The notes beneath the pieces are model-generated. The model did no database searches. It was given only the letters and a program-made list of their open reading frames with translations, and was not told the DNA's origin. The position numbers and the translations under genes are program-made. From SAR86 cluster bacterium (GTDB lineage Bacteria > Pseudomonadota > Gammaproteobacteria > Magnimaribacterales > D2472), in NCBI GenBank assembly GCA_023703655.1, contig CP097973.1, forward strand, positions 602,170 through 666,169: DNA of 64,000 nt, written 5' to 3'. Positions 8,366 to 16,910 of the stretch are shown here, one piece after another; position 1 is the stretch's first letter, and every line of letters starts with the position of its first letter.

Positions 8366-9775
8366 TTGATTAAACGCAAAGAAAAAATTTACTATAGTAT
8401 TGGTGCTACATCTAATGGTGTTAAGACTGATGCATTTACGTATTTTCTTCTTTTCTTTTACTCAAATATAATTGGCTTAAGTCCTGGTCTAGCAAGTTTA
8501 GTAATATTTTTGGCTCTTGTTATTGATGCTGTAAGCGATCCGATTATTGGAATTATTTCTGATAGAACTAATCATCAACTTGGGCGTCGTCATCCATTTT
8601 TTTTGATTGGGCTTATTCCAATGACCTTTTCATATTTTTTTCTATTTTCTATTCAACAAAGTTGGGAATTTTCTCAAATGCACATTTTCTTATGGATGCT
8701 TACATTTACGGTTTTTACAAGACTAGGTATGACATTATTTGATGTGCCACATAGATCATTTGGCGGCGAATTATCAAGTTCATATAGCGAAAGAACAAAT
8801 ATATTTGCATGGCGTGAATTATTTCTTGTTGCGGGGGGTCTTACTAATGCATTCTTAGCATATTCAGTGTTTTTTAGAAATAATGCTCAATATAAGAATG
8901 GACTATTGAATCCTGAACCATGGATATATTATGGGTTAACTGGGTCACTTATTATGCTGACCTCAGTATTAATTACTTATTACGGAACCCTTAAAAAATC
9001 TAAAGATGTTAATAAGTTTCATTACTCTTTCACCATACATCAGATTTTTAATCAAATTTTAAATGCATTTAGGACTAAAAGTTTTATTTTATTTTTCTTA
9101 GGCTATCTTTTTATTGCTTTAAGCTGGGGATTAAGTAGTTCTTTACAACTCTATGTAACTACTTTCTTTTGGGAATTTGATACATCTAAATTAACTTTTT
9201 TTATTCCAATCTACGCTAGTGCTTCAGTTTTGGCATTTTATATTTTATCTTTGGTATCAAATATTTATGAAAAAAGAACTTTAATTCTATTTGCTTTATT
9301 AATCGCATCTATCATGCACGCAATACCAGTTCCTCTTGCGCTATTGGGTTATCTACCAACTCTTGGATCATGGAATTTGTTTTTTGCCACCGCACCATTT
9401 TTATTAGTAACTTCAACATGTCTTGTTGCTTCGGCTATTATTCGTGAGTCAATGTTAGGTGATATAAGTGACGAAGTTGAATTATCATCCGGTTTAGGTC
9501 AACAAGGATTGATGTATGCATCAAGTTCTTTTATTGGAAAATTAAATACAGGATTTGGAATTTTGTTATCAGGACTGATACTTGAATTTATTAATTTTCC
9601 TCAAGGTTCTGAAATCACACCAACAGCTTCACAAATAATAAATCTAGCATTAACTCAAGGACCGTTTGTTAGTATTTTAATGTTCATACCATTTATAATT
9701 TTTTATTTCTATCCAATATCAAGATCAAAACATAAAGAAATATTAAATAAATTAAAAAAACAAAAAACTTATTAA
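8366..9775 (+). CDS. GPH/MelB-type sugar:cation symporter (MFS superfamily)
   Basis: A 469-residue, twelve-helix transporter. Start codon TTG 8366 is chosen because the first MelB-like helix (YYSIGATSNGVKTDAFTYF) begins only about ten residues later and no ATG is nearby. The loop 2-3 motif DPIIGIISDRTNHQLGRRHPF is diagnostic of the glycoside-pentoside-hexuronide:cation symporter family. Its Asp and Arg residues form the cation-coupling and gating network. The C-terminal half has DISDEVELSSGLGQQG, also typical. The substrate is probably a glycoside or related organic compound; many marine homologues are uncharacterised. Confidence 0.85.
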   Translation: MIKRKEKIYYSIGATSNGVKTDAFTYFLLFFYSNIIGLSPGLASLVIFLALVIDAVSDPIIGIISDRTNHQLGRRHPFFLIGLIPMTFSYFFLFSIQQSWEFSQMHIFLWMLTFTVFTRLGMTLFDVPHRSFGGELSSSYSERTNIFAWRELFLVAGGLTNAFLAYSVFFRNNAQYKNGLLNPEPWIYYGLTGSLIMLTSVLITYYGTLKKSKDVNKFHYSFTIHQIFNQILNAFRTKSFILFFLGYLFIALSWGLSSSLQLYVTTFFWEFDTSKLTFFIPIYASASVLAFYILSLVSNIYEKRTLILFALLIASIMHAIPVPLALLGYLPTLGSWNLFFATAPFLLVTSTCLVASAIIRESMLGDISDEVELSSGLGQQGLMYASSSFIGKLNTGFGILLSGLILEFINFPQGSEITPTASQIINLALTQGPFVSILMFIPFIIFYFYPISRSKHKEILNKLKKQKTY

Positions 9776-9780
9776 GCTTA

Positions 9781-9786
9781 TATAAT
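9781..9786 (+). promoter_or_regulatory. candidate -10 box for the DUF1145-MATE unit
   Basis: A perfect TATAAT lies so that the predicted transcription start (7 bases past the box) falls on the GTG start codon at 9793. No Shine-Dalgarno and no good -35 are visible. This fits a leaderless message but could be chance in AT-rich DNA. Confidence 0.35.
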
Positions 9787-9792
9787 TAACCT

Positions 9793-10038
9793 GTGAACAT
9801 TGCTGAAATCATTACACTATTTCTTTGGGCCTTAGGATTGGTTAACTTAATTGAGCCATTTAATGGTTTCTTATTTTATATTGCACACTTTATATTTTTT
9901 ACATTATTAATTGCACATGTAATTGAAATTTTTATTTATCATAAACTTATAAAAGAAAAATCAACAAATTATGTAGCTGGACTTATTCAAACATTCTTAT
10001 TCGGAGTTATATATTTAAATAAGCTAAAAAAACTTTAA
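9793..10038 (+). CDS. DUF1145 family small membrane protein
   Basis: An 81-residue protein read from GTG. It has three or so hydrophobic helices and the conserved N-terminal pattern of DUF1145 (YhhL-like) proteins, including LVNLIEPFNGFLFYIAHFIFF and HVIEIFIYHK. The function is unknown. Its TAA stop shares one base with the ATG of the MATE transporter gene, so the two are translationally coupled. Confidence 0.8.
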   Translation: MNIAEIITLFLWALGLVNLIEPFNGFLFYIAHFIFFTLLIAHVIEIFIYHKLIKEKSTNYVAGLIQTFLFGVIYLNKLKKL

Positions 10039-11384
10039 TGGATCACACTCAAACTGATTCAATTATTAAAGGATCTCGTGGTGTCTGGTTGCTAGCATGG
10101 CCCTCTATTCTTACTAATCTTCTATACGCAACTGGATCAATTGTTGCAATAAAAGTAGTTGGTAATTTTGGTCCTAATGAAGTTGCAGCAGCTATTACTG
10201 GTCAAAGAATTACTTTTGTTATTCAGGCTATTCTTTCAGGAATATTAGCAGGAACAACTGCTTTAGTTGCAAGAAATTGGGGTGCTAAAAAATTTGATGA
10301 AGCAAACTTATTCGTTACAAATACATTTCAACTGGTTGCATTTATTTCTTTAGTTTCAAGCATAGTAATTTATCAATTTGCTGATGAAATTTCATATTTT
10401 TTTGCATTAGAAGGTGATGCTTTTGAATATTCATCTGCCTTTTTGAGGGCAATTTCACCCTTTTATTTATTTTTTGGGATTGGAATAGGGTTGATAACTG
10501 CTTTGAGGGCGATTGGTGATGTTAAGACTCCACTCTTAATAGCATTGATTATGAATCTATCAGGAATTTTTCTTATGGTATCTTTATCAAATGGTTATTT
10601 TGGTCTTTACAATTTTGGGTACTTAGGTGCCGCTATTGGTAACGGTATATCCTATTTGCTAGGTGCATTAATTTTAATCATGATATGGTCATTAGGATAT
10701 TTAAAATCTTCACCAACAAATTTGCTAGTTTACGATCCAAATCGTACGAAACAAATATTTAAAATTGGCTATCCATCAGCTCTTGAGCAAATTATATTTC
10801 AAGTTGGTATAACAGCCTTCTTAATTTTAATTGCCTACTATGGTACTGCTGCATATGCAGCTTATGGTATTGGGGTTCAAATATTATCATTTTCATTTGT
10901 TATTGGATTTAGCTTTTCAATTGCTGGTGCAACTCTTGTAGGTCAACATTTAGGCGCAGCTGATTTAACACAAGCAAAAAAATCTGGTTGGGGTGCAATG
11001 CGTTTATCAATATTATCAATGACAATTTTTGGAATAATAATTGTTATTTTTTCAGAACCATTATCAAGATTTATGATTGATGATGAAGAGGTAATTAGAT
11101 TATCTGTAATATTTATATGGTTGATGGGATCAATGCAACCATTAATGGCTATAGAATTTTCTCTTGGTGGAGCATTAAGGGGTGCTGGAGATACAAGAAG
11201 CCCATTATTTATTACCTTAACAGCTTTATTATTTATAAGAGTAACACTTGCCTCTATACTCTTTTATTTTTCTGCTCCAATTGAGTATATATTTGCATCA
11301 CTTTTAGCAGATTATCTTGTAAAAGGTTTCATGTATGTTTGGGTCTTCAAATCTGAGCGATGGGTACACGCAATTAAAGATTAA
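10038..11384 (+). CDS. MATE-family efflux transporter
   Basis: A 448-residue, twelve-helix protein with the two-fold repeated MATE architecture. The GRGVWLLAWPSILTNLLY opening, FGIGIGLITALRAIGDVKTPL and GGALRGAGDTRSPLF are family motifs at the half-repeat boundaries. MATE proteins expel cationic drugs, flavins or other organics in exchange for Na+ or H+. The substrate is unknown. The gene ends in a TTAA that also carries the stop codon of the convergent DUF349 gene. Confidence 0.9.
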   Translation: MDHTQTDSIIKGSRGVWLLAWPSILTNLLYATGSIVAIKVVGNFGPNEVAAAITGQRITFVIQAILSGILAGTTALVARNWGAKKFDEANLFVTNTFQLVAFISLVSSIVIYQFADEISYFFALEGDAFEYSSAFLRAISPFYLFFGIGIGLITALRAIGDVKTPLLIALIMNLSGIFLMVSLSNGYFGLYNFGYLGAAIGNGISYLLGALILIMIWSLGYLKSSPTNLLVYDPNRTKQIFKIGYPSALEQIIFQVGITAFLILIAYYGTAAYAAYGIGVQILSFSFVIGFSFSIAGATLVGQHLGAADLTQAKKSGWGAMRLSILSMTIFGIIIVIFSEPLSRFMIDDEEVIRLSVIFIWLMGSMQPLMAIEFSLGGALRGAGDTRSPLFITLTALLFIRVTLASILFYFSAPIEYIFASLLADYLVKGFMYVWVFKSERWVHAIKD

Positions 11385-12784
11385 GTTAAAAAGTAATCAT
11401 GCAAATCAATAATCCTATTCCACATTTTTATTTCTTTTGTTGTGGGTTTCTTACCACTTAAGTTACTTATAAAAACTTTTAGATTGTTTAAGTAAAATTC
11501 TTTGGGTGAAGATTTCGCGTTAAATTTTTCTTGCAATAATTTAACTGAAGCAACTTCCCTTAGTTTTTCATCAACTTTAGGTACTTGGACACCTGCAAAA
11601 ACTTCAAGCTCTACTGTAACCTGTCTGCATATATTAAGATTATTTTCATAAGTTGAGTCTATAAATAAATTTGTTATTTTCTTATCAGTCTCAAGGGAAT
11701 TAAGTTTGTCTATGTTTGTAATTATATTTTTAAGTTCTTGTATTTTTTTATTTCTTTTAGACTCATTTATTTTATTAAGTTCAGTTTTTATAATTTTACT
11801 AAGCTTTATAAATTCTTTTGTTTGAGAAATATCCTGGAAATTAGCTAATTCGAGAGATAATTTCTTAAAATCTGAATTTTTATCTAATTCATCTATCATT
11901 TTATTTATGACTGCTATTTTCTCTATTTTTTTATTTTTTTCTATTTCAAAGAATTTATCACCTGCTTTATTAAATTGATTCCAAAGTTTTTTTTCGTTCT
12001 TACCAGCTGAGGGTATTTTTATGAAACTTTGTTTAAGCATCATAAAGTTTTCCAAATTTACTTTGTTATCATCTGAATCTAATTCAGTAACTTTTTGAAT
12101 GAGGTCTTTTTTTGTAGATGCATGTTTTTCTTCATATTTACTTAAAGCTTTAATAATTGGACTCCTAGCTTCATTGAATTCTTTCTTTAAATCATGAAAG
12201 TCTTCATCTCTTACAGGTGAGTATTTTTGCCATTCTGTAAATATAAATTTTGAAAACTTATAAATATCACCTGATGATTTATTAATAAGTTCAGAATTCA
12301 CATAAATATTTATTTTTTTTATCAATTCTTTTCTTTGTAATGCATTTTTTTCTTTGATTCTATCTAATTCATTAAAAAATTCTGCACATGGTTCCCATGC
12401 CTTATCTATTTCTTCCTTAAACGCATTCCACTGTTTCTTTGTAGCGGGTCTACTTGAATGATCAAGTTTTTGCCATTGTGTTTGAATAGCATGAATTATT
12501 TGTGATTTTTTTTTAGGATCTATTTCAGAGTTTGCTAACTCTTTAATTTCTTTTATTAACTTGTCTCTTTTAGGTTCAACCGCAAATGATGAGATGTCAT
12601 TAAAATACCTAGATTGAGCTAATACAAAATTATGTTTATGTTTTAATTTATTTGGAATTTTCTTTAATAATTTAATTTCATTATTAAGTACTTTAAGTGC
12701 CTTTTGTCCATATTTAATAGAGCCAGTTGAGAAATATTTTTCAACTTCTTCAATCTTATCAAATAATTCTTTATGAGTTTCCAC
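11381..12784 (-). CDS. DUF349 domain protein
   Basis: A 467-residue, Lys/Glu-rich helical cytoplasmic protein read from GTG 12784. It has repeated DUF349-type units, recognisable by WQKLDHSSRPATKKQWNAF near residues 104-122 and the WQKYSPVRDEDFHDLKKEF repeat near 186-204. DUF349 proteins are coiled-coil-like and widespread in gammaproteobacteria; their role is not settled. No ATG is available near the N terminus. It is divergent from trpS, with only 33 bases between the two starts. Confidence 0.75.
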   Translation of the reverse strand: METHKELFDKIEEVEKYFSTGSIKYGQKALKVLNNEIKLLKKIPNKLKHKHNFVLAQSRYFNDISSFAVEPKRDKLIKEIKELANSEIDPKKKSQIIHAIQTQWQKLDHSSRPATKKQWNAFKEEIDKAWEPCAEFFNELDRIKEKNALQRKELIKKINIYVNSELINKSSGDIYKFSKFIFTEWQKYSPVRDEDFHDLKKEFNEARSPIIKALSKYEEKHASTKKDLIQKVTELDSDDNKVNLENFMMLKQSFIKIPSAGKNEKKLWNQFNKAGDKFFEIEKNKKIEKIAVINKMIDELDKNSDFKKLSLELANFQDISQTKEFIKLSKIIKTELNKINESKRNKKIQELKNIITNIDKLNSLETDKKITNLFIDSTYENNLNICRQVTVELEVFAGVQVPKVDEKLREVASVKLLQEKFNAKSSPKEFYLNNLKVFISNLSGKKPTTKEIKMWNRIIDLHDYFLT

Positions 12785-12803
12785 AATAATATCGTTTGAA
12801 GTT

Positions 12804-12809
12804 TATAAT
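12804..12809 (+). promoter_or_regulatory. candidate -10 box for trpS
   Basis: A perfect TATAAT whose last base is 9 bases before the A of the trpS ATG (12818). No Shine-Dalgarno lies between them. If used, the mRNA would have at most a base or two of leader. Confidence 0.4.
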
Positions 12810-12817
12810 TATCTAGA

Positions 12818-13822
12818 ATGAGTAGAAGAATTTTAACAGGTATTACAACAACTGGTATCCCTCATATTGGTAATTATTTTGGAGCGATCAAACCTGCATT
12901 ACAATTATCTTGTGAAAAAAACGTGAGCTCATACTTTTTCCTGGCTGACCTGCATGCAATCATCAAACAAACCAATCCAAATGAAATTAAAGTTTCTGTG
13001 AATGAAGTTGCTTTAGCGTGGTTGTCTAGCGGTCTAGATCCTGAGGAAAGTTTTTTTTACAGACAATCAAATATTCCTGAGATAACTGAGCTTGCATGGA
13101 TATTAAGCTGTGTAACTGCGAAAGGACTTATTAATAGATCACATGCATATAAAGCAGCAGTTCAATTAAATCATGATCATACGAAGGACGAAGATAAGGG
13201 GATAAGCATGGGTTTATTTTCTTATCCAGTTTTAATGGCAGCTGATATTTTAATGTTTAATTCTTCACACGTACCTGTCGGTAATGATCAACTTCAACAT
13301 CTTGAAATTACACGAGATATAGCTGAAAAATTTAATCATCAATATGGAAATGCATTTGTTATTCCTGAAGCAATCATAAATAAGGATGGTAAGTTATTAG
13401 TTGGGCATGATGGAAGAAAGATGAGCAAGAGTTACAACAATGTAATTCCTTTTTTAAGTAGTGAAAAAGAACTGAAAAAAGCAATATCTAAAATTGTTAC
13501 AAATTCACTTGAACCTGGAGAACCTAAGGATCATTCCAGTTGCAATTTATTTTTAATTTATTCTGCCTTTGCTTCATCAGAAAACATTGCTGAAATGAAA
13601 GAAAAATATAAGAATGGTATTGGTTGGGGAGATGCAAAAGAACATGTGTTTAATGAATTAAACTCTTTAATCATTCCATTAAGGGAAAAATATCTAGAGT
13701 TAAAAGATCAACCTCATTATTTAGATGAAGTTTTGGCACTTGGAGCAGAAAAAGTTCGACCACAAGCAAAAGAGCTTTTGCTAAAGATAAAGGATTTAGT
13801 AGGTATTTCCTCAATAAGTTAA
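12818..13822 (+). CDS. trpS: tryptophan-tRNA ligase
   Basis: A 334-residue class Ic aminoacyl-tRNA synthetase that charges tRNA-Trp. Both ATP-binding signatures are present: TTTGIPHIGNYFG (HIGN near residues 16-19) and GRKMSKSYNN (KMSKS at 201-205). The tryptophan-pocket region YPVLMAADILMF and the GNDQLQHLEITRD motif are intact. Length matches the usual bacterial enzyme. The stop codon directly abuts the ATG of the MFS gene downstream. Confidence 0.98.
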   Translation: MSRRILTGITTTGIPHIGNYFGAIKPALQLSCEKNVSSYFFLADLHAIIKQTNPNEIKVSVNEVALAWLSSGLDPEESFFYRQSNIPEITELAWILSCVTAKGLINRSHAYKAAVQLNHDHTKDEDKGISMGLFSYPVLMAADILMFNSSHVPVGNDQLQHLEITRDIAEKFNHQYGNAFVIPEAIINKDGKLLVGHDGRKMSKSYNNVIPFLSSEKELKKAISKIVTNSLEPGEPKDHSSCNLFLIYSAFASSENIAEMKEKYKNGIGWGDAKEHVFNELNSLIIPLREKYLELKDQPHYLDEVLALGAEKVRPQAKELLLKIKDLVGISSIS

Positions 13823-15016
13823 ATGTTTATTAATACATTCTGGCTAAAAGTTGGTCTTTTTTCAGTTGGGCTCGGACAATCTTTTGCTTTTGTATTAATT
13901 CCTCCTTTAGCAAGAGATCTAGGTTTGACAGAAATTCAAACATCTACAATTTTTGCTATTTCTGCAATTGCATGGGCTATGACCAGTGCTGGTTGGGGAA
14001 GGGCATCTGATAATTATGGTAGAAGAAATATTGCGATAATTGGCTTGATTGGCTACTCAATATCTATTGTTGCAATATTTATACCGCTGTTACTTGTTCA
14101 GCAAAAATTATTATCTATTTCATTATTATTTCCTTTATTAATTTTAGGGAGATTGATTAATGGAATTATTGGTTCTGCTACCCGACCAGCAATGTTTGGA
14201 TATATGGCTGATAATTCAGATAAAACTGAAAGAACATTTAGGTTTGCGCAATTAGAATCGAGTTTCTTAATTGGGACTGTTGTGGGGCCTCTAATTGGAG
14301 GACTTCTATTTTTAGTATCTGAAGGGTTACCATTTTATATGTTTTCAATGTGCGGATTTATTTCATGTATTGGCATTTATCTAAATATGCCTAATGAAAA
14401 GATTATAAAATCAAATAAATCTAACAAAAATCTTTCATTCACAGATAATTCTGTTTGGCCATTTCTATTTTTAGCTTCAATTCTAAGTTTATGTCACTCG
14501 TCGCTTTTGCAATCAATAGGCTTTTATATTACTGATATGTATATAGTTGCTAATCTTCCTTTATTTATAAGTATTTGTTACGCAGTATTGTCAATATCTA
14601 CAATAGTTTCACAATTTTTATTCACTGATTACTTACGATTATCAAATACAAGTTTATTAAGATTTGGCATTCTTACAGTACTGGTTTCATATATATGTGC
14701 AGGTTTATCAAGCACCATTTGGTACTTTTATTTTTCCATAATTTTAAATGGTGTAGGTTTTGGAATGATTCGTCCAGCAAATGCTTCAGCACTTTCTTTA
14801 GCCCAGGATCCTGAAAATCAAGGATCAGCTGCTGGTTACCTTGGTTCAGTAATTCCAATTGGACATATGCTCACACCAATTATTGCTATGCCAATTTATC
14901 AATTTAATCCGTCCTTTCTATATTATTTTAGCTCTATACTTTGTTTTGTTGCTGCAATATTTATAATATTGAACCCAATGATTAAATCTATGAAATTTTA
15001 CGAGAATGAAATATAA
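13823..15016 (+). CDS. MFS transporter, drug-efflux-like
   Basis: A 397-residue, twelve-helix major-facilitator protein. The loop 2-3 motif appears as GWGRASDNYGRRNIAIIG (G-x3-D-x2-GRR) and the motif C-like segment as ESSFLIGTVVGPLIGGLLF, which together point to the drug:H+ antiporter type. The start is the base after the trpS stop, and its 3' end overlaps hemH by 11 bases, so it belongs to a trpS-MFS-hemH-SDR run. Substrate unknown. Confidence 0.85.
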   Translation: MFINTFWLKVGLFSVGLGQSFAFVLIPPLARDLGLTEIQTSTIFAISAIAWAMTSAGWGRASDNYGRRNIAIIGLIGYSISIVAIFIPLLLVQQKLLSISLLFPLLILGRLINGIIGSATRPAMFGYMADNSDKTERTFRFAQLESSFLIGTVVGPLIGGLLFLVSEGLPFYMFSMCGFISCIGIYLNMPNEKIIKSNKSNKNLSFTDNSVWPFLFLASILSLCHSSLLQSIGFYITDMYIVANLPLFISICYAVLSISTIVSQFLFTDYLRLSNTSLLRFGILTVLVSYICAGLSSTIWYFYFSIILNGVGFGMIRPANASALSLAQDPENQGSAAGYLGSVIPIGHMLTPIIAMPIYQFNPSFLYYFSSILCFVAAIFIILNPMIKSMKFYENEI

Positions 15017-16016
15017 AAAAGCTTTACTAATTATAAATCTTGGTACTCCAGATGATCCTAGTTATTTTTCTGTTTTTAAATTCTTAAAAGAATTTTTGTC
15101 AGATCCGAGAGTTATTGATATACCTCGAATGTTTAGAATTTTGCTCGTAAACTTAATAATTTGTCCATTAAGATCATTTTCAAGTTCTAAAGTATATAGA
15201 CAAATGTGGAAAGCAAATAATAATGAATCTCCTATTAAAACTAATACAGAAAAGTTAATACAAAAACTTCAGAACAAGCTCCCTAAGTATGATGTTTATA
15301 GTGCGATGAGATATCAAAATCCTTCCATTAAAGACACACTCAGTGAAATATTACTCACTAATCCTGATGAAATTATAATTTTCCCTTCCTTCCCACAATA
15401 TGCCTCTTCTACAACTGGAAGTGTATATGAAGAAGTATTTAATATTCTTTCAAAAGAATGGGTAATTCCTAAAATTAAATTTATAAATCAATTTTTTAAT
15501 AATGACTTATTTATTAATGCTTGGATTGAAAAAATCTCTGATTTTGATTTATCAAATTATGAAAAAATAATTTTTTCTTATCATGGCTTACCAGATACAC
15601 AAGTAGATAAAGTATACAATGAAGGAAAATGTATCGATCAGAATTGTGATAAAGAATTTAATGATATAAATAAATTTTGTTATAAGGCTAGTTGCTATGA
15701 AACAACTCGATTAATTACATCTAAGCTTAATCTTAATGAAGATCAATATGTTACAGCATTTCAATCGCGACTTACTAAAAAATGGCTAACACCTTTCACG
15801 GATGAGGTAATAGAAAATTATGCAAAAAATAATGTAAAAAATATTCTTGTAATTGCGCCTGCATTTACAACTGATAATCTTGAAACGCTTATCGAAATTG
15901 GTGACGAGTATGTTGAACTATTCAATGAAAATGGTGGTGATAAACTTGATTTTGTAAGCTCGCTAAATGATTCAGATAAATGGGTGGACGCAATAATTGC
16001 TATAATGGAGAAATAA
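15006..16016 (+). CDS. hemH: ferrochelatase
   Basis: A 336-residue enzyme inserting Fe2+ into protoporphyrin IX, the last step of haem synthesis. Family marks are INLGTPDDPSYFSVFKFLKEFLSDPRVI at the N terminus (spanning residues 10-37), PQYASSTTGSV, the metal-site FSYHGLPDT with His193, and the conserved late Glu in DNLETLIEIG. Cysteines in EGKCIDQNC and CYKASCYETT resemble those of some bacterial forms that bind a cluster; whether one forms here is unknown. The TAA stop overlaps the ATG of the SDR gene by one base. Confidence 0.96.
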   Translation: MKYKKALLIINLGTPDDPSYFSVFKFLKEFLSDPRVIDIPRMFRILLVNLIICPLRSFSSSKVYRQMWKANNNESPIKTNTEKLIQKLQNKLPKYDVYSAMRYQNPSIKDTLSEILLTNPDEIIIFPSFPQYASSTTGSVYEEVFNILSKEWVIPKIKFINQFFNNDLFINAWIEKISDFDLSNYEKIIFSYHGLPDTQVDKVYNEGKCIDQNCDKEFNDINKFCYKASCYETTRLITSKLNLNEDQYVTAFQSRLTKKWLTPFTDEVIENYAKNNVKNILVIAPAFTTDNLETLIEIGDEYVELFNENGGDKLDFVSSLNDSDKWVDAIIAIMEK

Positions 16017-16894
16017 TGTTTAAAAAAGATTTATTAAAGGGAAAAAGAATTCTTGTTACAGGTGGAGGCACAGGCCTTGGTAAAGAAATGTCAATACATT
16101 TTGCTTCTTTGGGTGCTGATTTAGTTATTTGTGGTCGACGTTTAAACGTTCTTGATGAAACTGCTGAACTCATAAAATCAAAATATGATATTGAAGTAAA
16201 AACACATCCATTAGATATTAGATCATATCAAGATGTTGATGATTTTATTGGTGAAATATTTGAGGAGAAACCACTGTATGGATTAGTAAATAACGCAGCG
16301 GGCAACTTCATTTCTCCAACAAAAATGCTTTCACCTAGAGGATTTGATGCAATCGCTAATATTGTATTTCACGGCACATTTTATGTTACACATGCTGTTG
16401 GTACTAGATGGATTAAACAAGGTCTAAAAGGCAACATTATATCGATCCTAGCGACTTGGGTATGGACTGGTTCCCCATATGTAGTTCCATCTGCAATGAG
16501 TAAAACTGCCATCCATGCTATGACTAAGTCTCTTGCAGTTGAATGGGGCCCAAATAATATAAAGATTAATGCTATTGCTCCTGGACCATTTCCTACAGAG
16601 GGTGCTTGGGCTAGACTTAGTCCACAAGGTCAACTTGATAATGATGAATCATATACATCGATACCTATGGGTCGTGCAGGGGAGATGTCAGAGTTACAAA
16701 ATCTAGCTTCATTTTTAATGGCTGACGGATGCGATTATTTAACAGGTCAAACAATTGGAATAGATGGTGCTCAATATCTATCTGGTGGTGGAACATTTTC
16801 TGGATTGTCTAAGGTAAAAGATTCTGATTGGGAGGCCATAAAGAATACAATCAAGACAGCCAATGAAAAAGATAAAGCTAATAGAAGCACATAG
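16016..16894 (+). CDS. short-chain dehydrogenase, 2,4-dienoyl-CoA reductase-like
   Basis: A 292-residue SDR. The start is ATG 16016, which has GGAG at 16007-16010 and overlaps the hemH stop; an in-frame ATG at 15980 would add 12 residues translated from within hemH. The cofactor site is TGGGTGLG (15-22) and NNAAGNF marks the active-site Asn. The usual YxxxK is replaced by SAMSKTAIHAMTKSLAVEWG, the serine-lysine arrangement of mitochondrial-type 2,4-dienoyl-CoA reductases. PGPFPTEGAWARLSP is also typical of them. The likely role is NADPH reduction of unsaturated acyl-CoA during beta-oxidation. Confidence 0.82.
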   Translation: MFKKDLLKGKRILVTGGGTGLGKEMSIHFASLGADLVICGRRLNVLDETAELIKSKYDIEVKTHPLDIRSYQDVDDFIGEIFEEKPLYGLVNNAAGNFISPTKMLSPRGFDAIANIVFHGTFYVTHAVGTRWIKQGLKGNIISILATWVWTGSPYVVPSAMSKTAIHAMTKSLAVEWGPNNIKINAIAPGPFPTEGAWARLSPQGQLDNDESYTSIPMGRAGEMSELQNLASFLMADGCDYLTGQTIGIDGAQYLSGGGTFSGLSKVKDSDWEAIKNTIKTANEKDKANRST

Positions 16895-16900
16895 TTAATA

Positions 16901-16906
16901 GAGGTG
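16901..16906 (+). promoter_or_regulatory. ribosome binding site of the aldehyde dehydrogenase
   Basis: GAGGTG sits 4 bases before ATG 16911 and favours that start over the second in-frame ATG nine bases later. Confidence 0.6.
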
Positions 16907-16910
16907 ACTT

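Noticed and set aside
11381-12784. DUF349 protein as a candidate toxin or SMC-like defence component
   Set aside because: It has no ATPase or nuclease motif, and DUF349 proteins are common housekeeping-type genes in gammaproteobacteria.
15980-16015. Upstream ATG of the SDR gene at 15980
   Set aside because: It lies within hemH and adds residues before the Rossmann start; ATG 16016 has a GGAG site and a one-base stop/start overlap.
16493-16550. Loss of the catalytic YxxxK in the SDR, suggesting a dead enzyme
   Set aside because: The Ser-x3-Lys arrangement is normal for 2,4-dienoyl-CoA reductase-type members.
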